A stretch of 64,000 bases of DNA, from assembly GCF_001653235.2 (NCBI RefSeq), contig NC_035791.1, forward strand, positions 2,418,001 through 2,482,000, in the 5' to 3' direction. Source of the stretch: Pochonia chlamydosporia 170 (Eukaryota; Ascomycota; Sordariomycetes; Hypocreales; Clavicipitaceae). Of the stretch, positions 31,918 to 43,124 are shown piece by piece; position 1 is the first letter of the stretch; each line of letters opens with the position of its first letter. Under the pieces are notes generated by a model. That model was given only the letters and a program-made list of their open reading frames with translations, made no database searches and was not told where the DNA came from. A program made the translations under genes and the position numbers.

Positions 31918-34353
31918 TTACAAAAGCTCGTCAATAGAGCGAATGATCGGTGCTTCCCCTCTTGTTGGCGGACTCCGCGGGTCAGCTGCTTGCGCTGGTC
32001 GACCAAACCCCATTATCCGGCCAAAAAATGAAAACGGATCGGGTGGGAAAGACGACTCCCTTGGTGAGAATAAGCCTTCTGTTGGCGTCGGAGGTGACTC
32101 AACAAACCGCATGCCGGCAACTTCAGGGACGTCGCGTACGGGGTTTGTGGTCATCGTCTCGGCTCTAGGCGAGAGCAAGGCCGACTCATCCGGATACGAT
32201 CTGTTCACAGTGACTGTCCGTTCTGCGAGCATGCCATCATCTGGTTCTCGCGGGGAAAGCTTTTGGAACTTTCGCAAAGGGAAGCTGGAAAAGGCCGCCG
32301 GGGACTCAAAAGACCGCAGGCCAAGTATAGTCGATGGCTGACTTGGCATTCCGGACCTGGATACTGGTCGATCCAGGCCAGTTTTGGGACGCTGAGGGAG
32401 ATCTTCTGGTTTCATGAGGATTGGGGCATCAAACCGAGGAGCTATCACCTCCACCGTTGGCAAGACTGGTAAGGGTTGCAAAGAGGGCAGGGAAGGTTGA
32501 AATGCTTGGCTGGGTATCGGTGGGATCGGTTCAGCATTGCTCTCCTCGCCATTGTTCTTCCACGAGTAGCTTAATGGTGCCGATGCCGGGCCTGGGGAGA
32601 CTGATTGCGTGCCAGGCGTGGATGTGCTGCGAGGCCCAGGTAAGTTGTCAGAATCCGCTGCATCCAAAACACACTCTTCCCCCGGTAGAGGAGCGGTGTG
32701 GGGTTCCCTGGGAGCAATTTCGATGGCATCAGCAGAAAGAGTCAATCGGTGTTTTGTTGGACTCCGTCCAGTCCGTGGTCTATACGTTGATGACGACGGT
32801 GCCCTCTTCTTGGCCAGGTCTTTATGAAAATCTTGCAGTGAGTACATGAGCTTCATGTTTGGGCTGATCCAGCGGCTCTTCGCCTGAGCTGAGTAGTATG
32901 CATCATTGACACTCAATTCTGGAGACTGATACAAGCCGTAGGCTATGATTAGACTTGCCGACCGACTAGCTCCCTGCTGACAATGAACCAGAACCTTCTT
33001 GCCGTTTTTCGTTCGATTCTCAATCGTCTCGCAAAGGTGCATTAGATCCGGGGCTATGTCGGTGTTGTGATCCCATGGAATATGGATGTACTCTGGCACA
33101 TGTAGGGGATTTGCCTTTGGGGTGGTAGGCGTATCAATGGACGAGTCTTCTGTTGGCTGGTATTCAAAAGCTGTCGCAAAGCTGGCCATTGTTATTGCTG
33201 TGTCAGGTATGGGGCTTGAGTCGGCAGGCCCAGGTGACGATCTCTCGATTGCTTGGAACGGATTTCGAACCTCCCTGGCGACATTGATCACAACATCAAA
33301 CCGCGAAGCTTCCTCGGCTGTGGGCTCGAGGTACAAGTAAACATTGTCGCCATAAATGGCTATCGGGCCGTCAGGATATCCGGGTGACTTTTGGTCCTCG
33401 TTATTCACACCTTCGTGGAATGGTTCGTACTCGCTTCGATTTGCCAGCTGGGTCCTGATGGGAGAGTCCTCCTCAACTATTAATTCGTCCAAGTCCATGG
33501 CAGATTTTTGCTTCATGGGACGTAAGACTTCCGAAAGACCGGACTCATTTCGCTCCAGGACCTTGGGGAACGTCATTCCACCCGGAGGTCCAAAGGTGGA
33601 CGACTTCATGGCGGCAAACATGTGAGGTGATGAGGTAGAGTGTTTGAGAGCACGGCGCTGCAGAATTGGAGGCATTGAAGGAGATGCCGGCACCTCCAGT
33701 GATGTCTTTTTAACCAAATCTGAAGCGCCCGTCTTTAGGCTGAGCTGACTTGGTTTTCGTTTCATTGCAGGAATCTTTGGCTTAATAAATGACGGCGATG
33801 ACGGCTCTGTCGCAACATATTTCGACGTGGTACTTATTGTCAATGGCGGCTGGATAGATAAGCCCTTCATGTTTCTAGGCTTCCGAGGAGCAGGAGATGT
33901 CATGGGTCGGCCCAGAGTATGAGATTCGGGAATGCTAAGCATGTTGCTCTGAGATATTGTTGAGTGACAGGCAAACGTTGTTGATGGGTAGTCGCTTAGT
34001 GGGATCAGATTGATTGGCGAGTCAGGTGATGACGATGGCGAAGGATCTGACAACGGAGAAGAGTCGGTGGTTGACAATGTCGTTGTGGGGGATGAATCAG
34101 TCGACTCTGACATTTGGGTTGAAGTGCTGTCATGATGCCTGTGTGTAGGATCCGAGTGAAGTCCTGTTTGCTCAAGCCCGGTTTGTTGGCTTGGGTCAGC
34201 ATATGCCGAGGGCTTGGAAGCCATGTCGACCAATTTGGGGTCAAGCAGTGTTACGGTCTCTCCGTCTGCTATCGTTTCGGCGTCCAGATCAAATACTGAC
34301 ATAAACGTTGGTATTTGATCTTCGTACAATCGTCGGGCCGCGGCGGACGGCAT
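31918..34353 (-). CDS. Dual-specificity MAP kinase phosphatase (Msg5/Pmp1-like)
   Basis: An 811-residue single-exon protein. The frame extends six codons further to a GTG, but the first ATG is at 34353 (MPSAAARRLYED). Residues 1-330 are disordered and Ser/Pro-rich. The phosphatase domain spans about 345-500: GPIAIYGDNVYLYLEP, FDVVINVAREV, then IPWDHNTDI with the likely general acid (D428 region), and the catalytic loop VLVHCQQGASRSAS with C458 and R464 in the CX5R arrangement. SRWISPNMKLMYSLQDF closes the domain. The domain and its YLYLEPT/NVAREV blocks fit the Msg5/Pmp1 group, which dephosphorylates cell-integrity and pheromone-type MAP kinases; the target here is inferred. The C-terminal 300 residues are again low-complexity with many SP/TP sites, candidates for MAP kinase phosphorylation. 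Confidence 0.9.
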   Translation of the reverse strand: MPSAAARRLYEDQIPTFMSVFDLDAETIADGETVTLLDPKLVDMASKPSAYADPSQQTGLEQTGLHSDPTHRHHDSTSTQMSESTDSSPTTTLSTTDSSPLSDPSPSSSPDSPINLIPLSDYPSTTFACHSTISQSNMLSIPESHTLGRPMTSPAPRKPRNMKGLSIQPPLTISTTSKYVATEPSSPSFIKPKIPAMKRKPSQLSLKTGASDLVKKTSLEVPASPSMPPILQRRALKHSTSSPHMFAAMKSSTFGPPGGMTFPKVLERNESGLSEVLRPMKQKSAMDLDELIVEEDSPIRTQLANRSEYEPFHEGVNNEDQKSPGYPDGPIAIYGDNVYLYLEPTAEEASRFDVVINVAREVRNPFQAIERSSPGPADSSPIPDTAITMASFATAFEYQPTEDSSIDTPTTPKANPLHVPEYIHIPWDHNTDIAPDLMHLCETIENRTKNGKKVLVHCQQGASRSASLIIAYGLYQSPELSVNDAYYSAQAKSRWISPNMKLMYSLQDFHKDLAKKRAPSSSTYRPRTGRSPTKHRLTLSADAIEIAPREPHTAPLPGEECVLDAADSDNLPGPRSTSTPGTQSVSPGPASAPLSYSWKNNGEESNAEPIPPIPSQAFQPSLPSLQPLPVLPTVEVIAPRFDAPILMKPEDLPQRPKTGLDRPVSRSGMPSQPSTILGLRSFESPAAFSSFPLRKFQKLSPREPDDGMLAERTVTVNRSYPDESALLSPRAETMTTNPVRDVPEVAGMRFVESPPTPTEGLFSPRESSFPPDPFSFFGRIMGFGRPAQAADPRSPPTRGEAPIIRSIDELL

Positions 34354-37300
34354 GATTTCAACGCTGTACACGAGGTACCGTCGCTGAACTCTATGCGTCC
34401 TGGCAAAGTGTGTGATGTTTTCAAAAAGAACAAGAAGACACGGTCAGATGTTTTCTTGTCGCCAACAACGTCTTCCTTTGAACTATAGAATTATTTTAGA
34501 CCGTTGCAGGAGCCGAACAGGTTTGGCGAGAAATGGGCCACAAGTTGGTTTTTGGTTTGCCAAGGAATGCAGACAAAAATAGTGAGTGAATGAAATTGGC
34601 GTCTGAAGGAGTGTATTCGCAAACGACTCGAATCGAACAGGTTTCGGCGGATTGTGGACAGCGCTGCTGAATCCAATGTTTGGAAGTTCGCGAGACCAGG
34701 TCGTGGCTGGTTCTTGGAAGTAATGGCCGTGCCCTGGCTGGCTCGTGGGATCCTCCCGCAACGAGGTGCAAAGGCGCGAGAGGAGCCGCCGAGTTTGTCG
34801 CGAAGGTGGTTGTTGTTGATGAAGAAAATAAATTAATTAGAGTTGATCGTCAGGAACGAAGGGCGCGGCGAAGAAAGGTGTGTCCTTGTTCAAGTCGCTG
34901 TCGTCGAATCCAAGCACACGGGAAGGGAGGAAGAAGAAGGAATGAGACTCAGATTGGAGGTGAGACAAGAGGCCAGCGCTTAGATGAGGACTATGCAGGT
35001 GGCAGGCGTCTGCACGAGTGGCCAGGTTTCGCGGGAAGCCGTTTACAACTGAATCATGGTCTGTCTGTTCTTTCGTCGAGGGCCTCGAGGGAGCGGGCAG
35101 GTGAGTCGGACGTTTGACCAAGAGAAGAGGCAAAGTTGAGAAATGAAATGTGAAAGAGCAAAGCAGAGCAGAGCAGAGCAGAGCACGGCACAGCACGGAG
35201 AATCGAGGGAATTGGTTGCTGGGAAGCCAGATCTGGGCTGGTGGGAGGACATGGAGGACAACCGACGGGGACGGCGACGGGCCACGGTGAGGTGACCAGG
35301 GCCAGATTCAGGCTGGGGTCAAGTCTGGGCTGGGCTGGTTTGGTCTGGTTTGGTGCAAGTGGGAAGGCGGCTGAGGGGGAGGGGGAACCGGGCACTCGAC
35401 AAGGCAGGAGCGACCAGACGGACAACTGTTCCAAAGAAAGAACCAAATGCCTGCAAGTACCGTCTCGTACATTTGCAGCTGCACCTGCACTTCCACTTGC
35501 ACTTGCACTTGCACCACCCGGGCGGGCATGCCAGGCTGAAAGTCTGGTGCGCATCTGGGCCAACGACTGGCGAAACACGTCAGTTGGAAGTACATGCAGA
35601 GTACCACAGAAAAACACATGCACGTCTCCTCTCACGGGGTACAGCAATTGTCGCAGATGCTTTCTATTACTTTCCTTCGGTCGAGGTACTTTACGGAACA
35701 CATTCAAGCTCAGGCTTGTCTCGGTGCCATACCATCCAGGCCAGCCAGTCTTGACGCACAACACACTTGCGAAAGAGGCGAAATAACGCTCCGGACGGCG
35801 AGTAAGGCCAGGGGTCACAAACCTGGCAACTGGGGACATCCGACAGGCGACAAACAATGGCCCATCTCATTAGGCGCCTGGACCAGAGAGAGTCATGGGA
35901 AGGAAGAATTGCTTGTCGCTCGCCTGTCCTGCACCAGCCAAGTGGTACATGTGGTACAAGCACCACTCTCATTCTCACCCTCCTCCCCTCCCCTTCCGTC
36001 TGGTCAATTCACCCTCTTGCGCAGACCACACCAGACCAGACGCCAGACATTTTCACCCAGACACCACCGACACAGACAACAGGTGGAAGGAAGGCCAGGA
36101 CCATCTCGAGGCACCCAGCAGCCATGGCTTGGCTGGGAAGGATGGCAAGTGGGCAGAAAGCGACGCCACCCAGCCATGCTGGAGCCAGTCAGCATCGTGA
36201 GACGTGCGACCCAGCCGGCAAAAATGCTTCGAAAGCAGCCACACGAACCCCTGCTGCAACTCTGCAAGCGTGCAGCGTGCTGCTCAGCGTGCCTCGAAGT
36301 GCTGGATTGGGCTCTGCTCCTTGCTGAGTGGAGCGTCTGAAGGCGTGCGAGACAAGCCTTGCAGCTAAATATGTCTAAATATAGCCTCTCGCAGCAAGCC
36401 TGGCGGCAAGAGCTAGCCAATCACCGCCCGTGAGCCAAATTTGGCTACTCACAGGGTTTTAACTTTTTTTGGTCCTTGGCAGGCGATGTGTGGCAAGGTG
36501 CAGATGTTCGTCAATGTCGGGTTGGCAAGATTCTGGTCTCCAATGATTGTCTCCGTATTCCGGACTCGGTTGTTGAAGCAAATTCTTCAACGAGAGAGAA
36601 AGAAACCTCCTGTCCATTCATCAGCGGTGGTTGAAATATTTTAATTTTACTCGTGTGTGGCATGTCAAACTGGCTGTTGGAGTGCCGTTAATCCTACGGT
36701 GAAATCTGAGCGTTGATCATTTTTTTGCGCCGCAAACATCGCGTTGCAGTGATGCAGCTAATTAATCGCGCTTGAGCACAGAAGCCAGCCTGGTCATATA
36801 GCCTGAGACTGCAATGATTCAGCATCTGAATTCATCTCGCCTTCAACCAATTTCCTCGTCAATCTGTCGGCAATTCACAACACGTCCACGTTGCTGGCGG
36901 TGCTTGAACGGCCCGATCAGCAGGTGTTGAAGAATGCCAGCTTCAATCTTCATATTACTACGTGCCAGTCTCGGGCATGAATGGAGTCGAGGTCGGCACT
37001 AGGTACCTTGGTAAGCATAACACGCGCAACCTTGTCAGCCGCTGTAATTTCCACAGATCTATGGGGTACTGAATATTTTTATATCTTCATGATCCCGGTG
37101 GTGGAATTGCAGCTCATTCATCCATCTGACAGCCTCTCAACTCAGGACGGCGGTATTCATCACTCCAGCTCTGTACATGTACCTGTGTAAGCGCCGGTCG
37201 TAGAAACCGACCGCTGAGTGCACGTACTTTACAGGGGCAGGACCGACATCCTTTGTCCTATCCACCAATCGGGGTTCCGTATTCACTGGACAGACAACTG

Positions 37301-40300
37301 TGTCTCCGCCATAATGCCACCAGCAGGTGGGGCCCCAGCTTCAATGTTGTTGAGGTTTATCTGACAAGTCCAGGTTTGGCATTATTGTGAGAACTATTTG
37401 TTGTTTTGCCCGTGTCAGATCCAAACTCAAACAAGTTATTATCCTCCATGTCTGGTAGGTACAGTAATGTGTACTAGGTATTTATTACTAAGGTAATAGT
37501 ACTTGGCATGATTGATGCCGAGGCGGTTGTTTCGTCAGGTATCCCTGGACTATCGAGCATGCACTTGCTGACTGGGTCTGTGACTCCTGCGGTCTGATAT
37601 GATGCTCCTGGCATTTCTGGCTTCACTACGTCCTGGGTCCTGGGGGCTGACTGGGCTGGAGACGGCTGGGATGTTCAAGGTTGACATCTGGAGTTTGTCC
37701 TGGCGCGAGACCATGAGACCCCAGCCCGCCTCAGCCCGGTCCTCTAAATGGCCACAATGCATTGTCTTCATCCCCAAATTGCCGCGTTTGTGTCTAATGC
37801 ATCCTCTCGTGTAAATAGGCGTGCCATGGTCACCTCGGCGCTTGCGTCCCCCATCAGATGAGAGTCTACGGAGTATTTCGCACTTGACACTTTTAATAGT
37901 GCATGTGGCGGCAGTCAGCTCAGGGGGATCCTTCCTTCCTTCGCCATACTGTAGAGAAGACCAGACATGTCTGGTACTTCGCAAATCCCACCAGATGCCT
38001 GCTCCACATTAGACCGTTCACACAAACATCAATGTCACACAAGACCCTTCCAACTCCCACCGTTTCATTCGGAAACACCCGTGATAGAGGAACCTTGACC
38101 CGGCCAACAGACGACTGAGGTTCGCATGAGTTAACATGCCAATGAAAATACCAATGCCTAGCCTTCTGCTTTACGCCCTGCTGCCAAGGGACAGTCATCG
38201 GCTCCAGCCAATGTAATGGACATTGTCCAAGGCGTCAACGTCTTGTACGCGCTAGATTCTGTGAACAAGCATCGTGTCCAGCGTCTGTAGGGCCAGAGAG
38301 TGCCTTGCATCGTTCGGACCAACGTCAACCTACAAGCTTCTGCATGTCGCAAGGGTCTATTTTGCGGATGGCTCATCGCAATTTTGAATTTGACGATCCT
38401 TGCACCACCGAATTCCAAGTCAGCCAGGCCAGGGGGCAACACGGCCACCGAAACTAACAAAATACCATGTCATATTGGAGCATCTCACGCTAACACTACT
38501 GCTCGTTTCGCCCAGGTGAAACAACCAGCCCTGGCAGTGGTTATTTTGCACCCTGCTCGAGGCGCAAACCTCTTTTGGCCAAACAGGGCGATGCCCTCTG
38601 GGCTTACCAGGTGGTAAGGGTGAGAACATCGCCCGCTGTACTACACCCCGGCTGATGTCATTCTTGAATCTGAAACAACCAACTCTGATCGAAGGGTTAT
38701 TGCAGTTCTTGTCTGTCGCCGGTTTGTCGCGCATACATGGTCGTCGCGTGATGTGTATCGGAGGACGTGGAGATTGTTTCCGTGGCCCTCCGCGAAACAT
38801 GGTCGTTTCGGCTTGCCTCAACAACGTTATCGGCTACCCTAGACCCCACGCCATGATATCTTATATCGACTTTCTTCAAATTATTGTACCATTCTGAGGA
38901 TCAAAGTCGGTAGGAATTTTCCCATGTTTGGACTTCCTCATTCTACTGCTGGTGTGGATTTCTCCCGATCTAACCAATTCAGCGGGTAATGGGTTTGGCC
39001 CCATTGGTCTGGTCTGTCATATGGCACACGTGGATGCGCAATTCTCGTATACGACAGCTATGGGCTAAGAACAACACAGTCAAGAAAGCAAACACCACCC
39101 TATGTTTCAGGTCATTCTGCGACAAACATTTCACAACGTGGAGGGGAACATAAGCGATATTTACCGCGACCAGGAGGGTGTATCTACGCATTCACCGCGT
39201 ATTTCCGACTTTTGGATGGCGTAGGCAGAGGACATGAAGCAAACATTACCTTCGAGCAGAACCTATCACTTCTCACCACCATGAGGAGAGACCATTATGG
39301 GGGACGGAGTGCACAGTGGGCATACAACATCGACCCTCTTCCCTATTGTGCCTGTTCAAAGCGGACAGTTTGCCAACAAGTGTCAATCTGGTTGCATTGC
39401 ACACTCCCAACAGCGGAAGCGCCACCTGCAGAGCATTGATTTCGAACCATATGAACAAATTACCATCCGCTCCAGGCGTGTGCATACTAAGTCACCACAT
39501 ATGATGCTGTTCCAATGGAAGCATCGAACTTTTAGAGTAAAACTCTGCAGTGCTTGCATTTCGGCTGTTTAATTGCAGCCCTGGTGACATGTCGACTTTA
39601 GAGTCATGACCTGAAAATTCTGCACCACGAGCAACTTCTGAAGACAGACAGCTTGACTTGTCGTAGCATGGAGACTCACCGGGCCGCACATTAATTTGGA
39701 ATGTTCTGACACCTGGAAGAGCAAAGAAACATTTCATTGAAGCTGGAGTTTGGATTCGGTAACTTTGCTTCCGTAGGATGTGTGCCCGAGATTGCAGTTG
39801 ATTTGGTGTTTCACATAGAGTGTTGCGGATACAGTGGAAACAACGTGCAAGGCTGAGTCTTATCCTTGTGTATATGTTCCACGTGGCCTAGCTGGTGAAT
39901 ACGGAGTATAACTTCATGGATCGGGGATGCTGGGATTGCATGTTTACTGCCAAGTGTTTGGTGTGCATTTCACTGAAAAGCAAACTTGAACGGTATGCTA
40001 CGCCGTCTGAGTTGTCATGGCGGCCGAGTATATCAAGTACTCCTCAGCTGCTACTGCAATGTGATGATTGCAAGTGCACAAAGTAATGTATGACTAACCT
40101 CTATTCAACTGTCTCACGGATATTTGACGTGACTGCTTGCTCAGAAAACATCTAGAAGCTCCATCTAAAACAGACACATCACATCATCAGTGCTAGCTGG
40201 TAATCTCATGATGGAGAAGAAAAAGAAAGAAAGGAAGGACAGAAGAGAGACACGTGTTGCGAAATTCGATTGTTTCAAAACCCGACTGCACACCTAAGCA

Positions 40301-40958
40301 ATTTTATTCTCCTATTTTCCGCTGAAACATCAAAATGACATTGAAAAAAAAAACTAAAAAACTAGAGATATGATCAAGGACGACGTCGTAACTGCACCTA
40401 CCATGGACAACCAAACTCGGTCTAGCAAAATGGCTCGGTGCGCAATGGTCCATGCTCAGCAAAACGAGACCTTGACCTTGACCATACAAAGTAGTTAGTC
40501 CCCACTCTCACTCTCGTCCCTGGCTAGGAAGCCATGTGAAGAGAGCAAGTTAAAGCGGAAACATCGACCGGACTCGATTGCGACATGGAATTTTACCCCT
40601 GGCTATCATTGAAAGCAGCTAGTTCAAGGCCAAGTTCGCTACTCCGCAAAACGGCTGACCACTCATTTGATGTTCAAAGTTCCCACCAGCGTTGCGTTCA
40701 ATGTTACGAAACGGCAAACAGACTAGCAACGTTTGAAGCTGTCCCGCGTTGCTAGTGTCCGAAAACAAGACGACCGAACATGACGAGAAGCTGACGAAGA
40801 AACTTTTTCAATATTTTCACAAAACCGGAATGCGAAGCTGCGGGGTTTGAGAAGTACGAGACACAGAAAATCGACAATGGCGTCAATGCAAAGCAACACC
40901 TTTCGTCATGTGGCACCATCAGACGTGCCTACTGTAACACTAGACGTAAATATGTATG

Positions 40959-40968
40959 TACCTAGGTA
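40959..40968. repeat. Dispersed palindrome TACCTAGGTA, copy 4
   Basis: Fourth copy, inside the 8.8-kb desert, flanked on both sides by TATG repeats (TATGTATG). Confidence 0.6.
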
Positions 40969-41527
40969 TGTATGTATGCAGCCCGATGATGATTGATGCC
41001 TGGCAGCAAAGCAAATAAAGAGACATGGACGTCAAGTGGTGCAGGTGCAGTTCGGTCATGCGCGATACAGCACAGGGCTCAAGTGCAAAGAAAAAAGAAA
41101 ATAGCAGCTCGGCAGTGTTTGAAAAGCTGCTTGATGCCCAATGCTCTGGACTTGACTTGACACATGTACGGTACTTAATGTAGAGTGCAGACCAGACGGT
41201 TTTGTAGTGTATCAGGTTGCAATGTTGGAGAAACACCAGCCGCCACAAACGTCAGTGCCAGTTAGAAGCCCAGCACACATGTACAGTACAGTATTTTTTA
41301 TCCAGCGACATTCAATGTTCAATGTTGAACTCGACTGCCGCGCCACATGTGAGAGAAACTGCAGCGCAATGACGGTGGCCCAAGCTCATGGTGGTGAAGC
41401 GTAGTCTGGATTCCCTTCTCAGTGGCTCAAGATCAAGAAGCTCCACAGGTTGTTCTGCTGGCTGCATGTTGGGGGCATCTGGATCCGCTCGTTTGCATAA
41501 TTAGCACCAGGGATAGCCAAATATTTT

Positions 41528-41556
41528 GGCTGATGCTGGCTGATGCTGGCTGATGC
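41528..41556. repeat. Tandem 10-base repeat TGATGCTGGC, about 3 copies
   Basis: Near-perfect tandem units in the gene desert, the last truncated after six bases. Confidence 0.8.
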
Positions 41557-43124
41557 AGTCTTTTGCTCCATGTATGCTCCAGAGAAGTGGCCGGGATTAC
41601 AGCTCAAGCTTGCTCCTGATATTAATGACCTCGTCAGTTTGTCTTGCTTGATGGAGATGCATCCCTACACTTGCATAAAGGCCCAGATGTCCCTGGTGCT
41701 GGCCGAACGAGTTTGGTATGGCTGCTGCAGGTCGCCAGGAGATTTCAACATTTAGACCAGACCAGACCAGACATGGAAAGCATTGAATGCGACCAAGCTC
41801 TTACCAGACTGTGCTCTGCATGCACAGTAAAGTGATCAAATGGAACTGCCTCTTTTTTTTCCCTCCCTGGACCTGGACCTGGTCCCTCGTGTCGTTTTCT
41901 TTTCCTTGTCCTGTGTCCTGCATCCCCAACAAGTCAGCTTGAGGCAGAGACAGCAATGGGTCGCATCTAGATCGTCGTGGCTCGCACCAAACTCCATGTC
42001 CATTTCTGAGTTGTTTCTTTTTGGGAGGAACCAGCTGCAGGTCACTATTCCTAACCCAGGTAAGACTTGGCTGGTCTGGTGGTCGAGAGTCCACCCGTTC
42101 TTGGTCCTGAGCCGAAATCGCATCGCGACATGTCAGGTCTAGTCAAGTCGCTCTCCTCTCCCAGTTCTGCCGACACGGGGGCATGCATGGGATGGGATGG
42201 GGATAAAATGCCCACAGGTTGATGCACGTTGGCCGGCTGGAGCGGATGATGAAGCTACTTATCCTGGTGAATGGCATCGTGCGTGAATGAACGTCCATAC
42301 AAACAACTTATCCCGTCCTTGGCTTTTCTTGGGGCCAGGGTGCTGGTAAAGTAGCAGCAGGGTCAATGGTAGCTAGTAACCATCTTGTCCGTGGCGTCTT
42401 CGTCTCCTTTATCGCCAATTGTTTTGTCAGGATTTCGTTTTTCTCTTGTAATATTTGCCGTTTTTTTTTCTTGTTTTCAACCTTTTGCCAATTCCCCTCT
42501 CATCCCGAGCATTTCTCGTCAAGTTGTCAAAAGCGGATTGCAGCCGTGTCCATTCTTTTCCTCCCCATGCTCTCTCACCATCAAACACATACTACACCAC
42601 AAGCCGGCAACTTTTCCAAGGACACAGCGCGTTTGGTGTTACACCCCGTCGGATCACCATTGGGGGTTTGCCTCCAATTACCTTTGTACGAAAAAAAAAA
42701 CCCCCCATTGACTTCTTCGTGCCATTGAACACGCGCCGAGGCCAATGTTTTGAACACGCCAGTGGCGGTTGCTGGCGGTTCCCTTGGTTTGACTTGTCTC
42801 GGCCACGATTTCACCCAAGCTGAAAGAAAGAAAGAGTCCTAATAATAATCCTCCCCATCCGAGACATTTGACTTCCAGCAACTCCGTTGTTCTCAACTTG
42901 TTAAGACACGTCGTTCTCCCCCGCTTCAGCTGACTACGCCTTGTTCGCTCGGGAGTGAACAGTGGGAGACGCATTCCCATATAAGCGACTTGAGGTACGC
43001 AGTCGGCGAACAGAAGTCGTTTCAATTGATCAAACAGCGGTTATTCACCCGCCAAATATTCAACAAACCAGGTTGCGGGTTTGTATGCTTGCGGCTTTGA
43101 CAGCATGCAGCCTCGGCTGAGAAC

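Larger units (their letters stand above)
34354..43124. other. 8.8-kb gene desert
   Basis: No coding gene can be supported. Long frames near 35054-35857 lie on both strands over low-complexity sequence. Seen here: GAGCA repeats at about 35155-35184, TTGCAC repeats at about 35473-35515, CCAGAC clusters at about 36029-36049 and 41754-41774, a 14-base palindrome at 36433-36446, TACCTAGGTA at 40959-40968, and a 10-base tandem repeat at 41528-41556. The stretch from about 42370 becomes C/T-rich and probably holds the promoter and leader of the gene at 43125. Non-coding transcripts cannot be excluded. Confidence 0.55.

Noticed and set aside
35054..35857. A 267-codon minus-strand frame overlapping a 181-codon plus-strand frame
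   Set aside because: Both run through GAGCA/TTGCAC repeats and G/C-biased sequence, have repeat-driven composition and no recognisable motif; open frames on both strands point to composition, not coding.
34354..43124. Transposon or secondary-metabolite cluster in the gene desert
   Set aside because: No transposase, reverse transcriptase, long terminal repeat, PKS or NRPS motif is visible in any frame.
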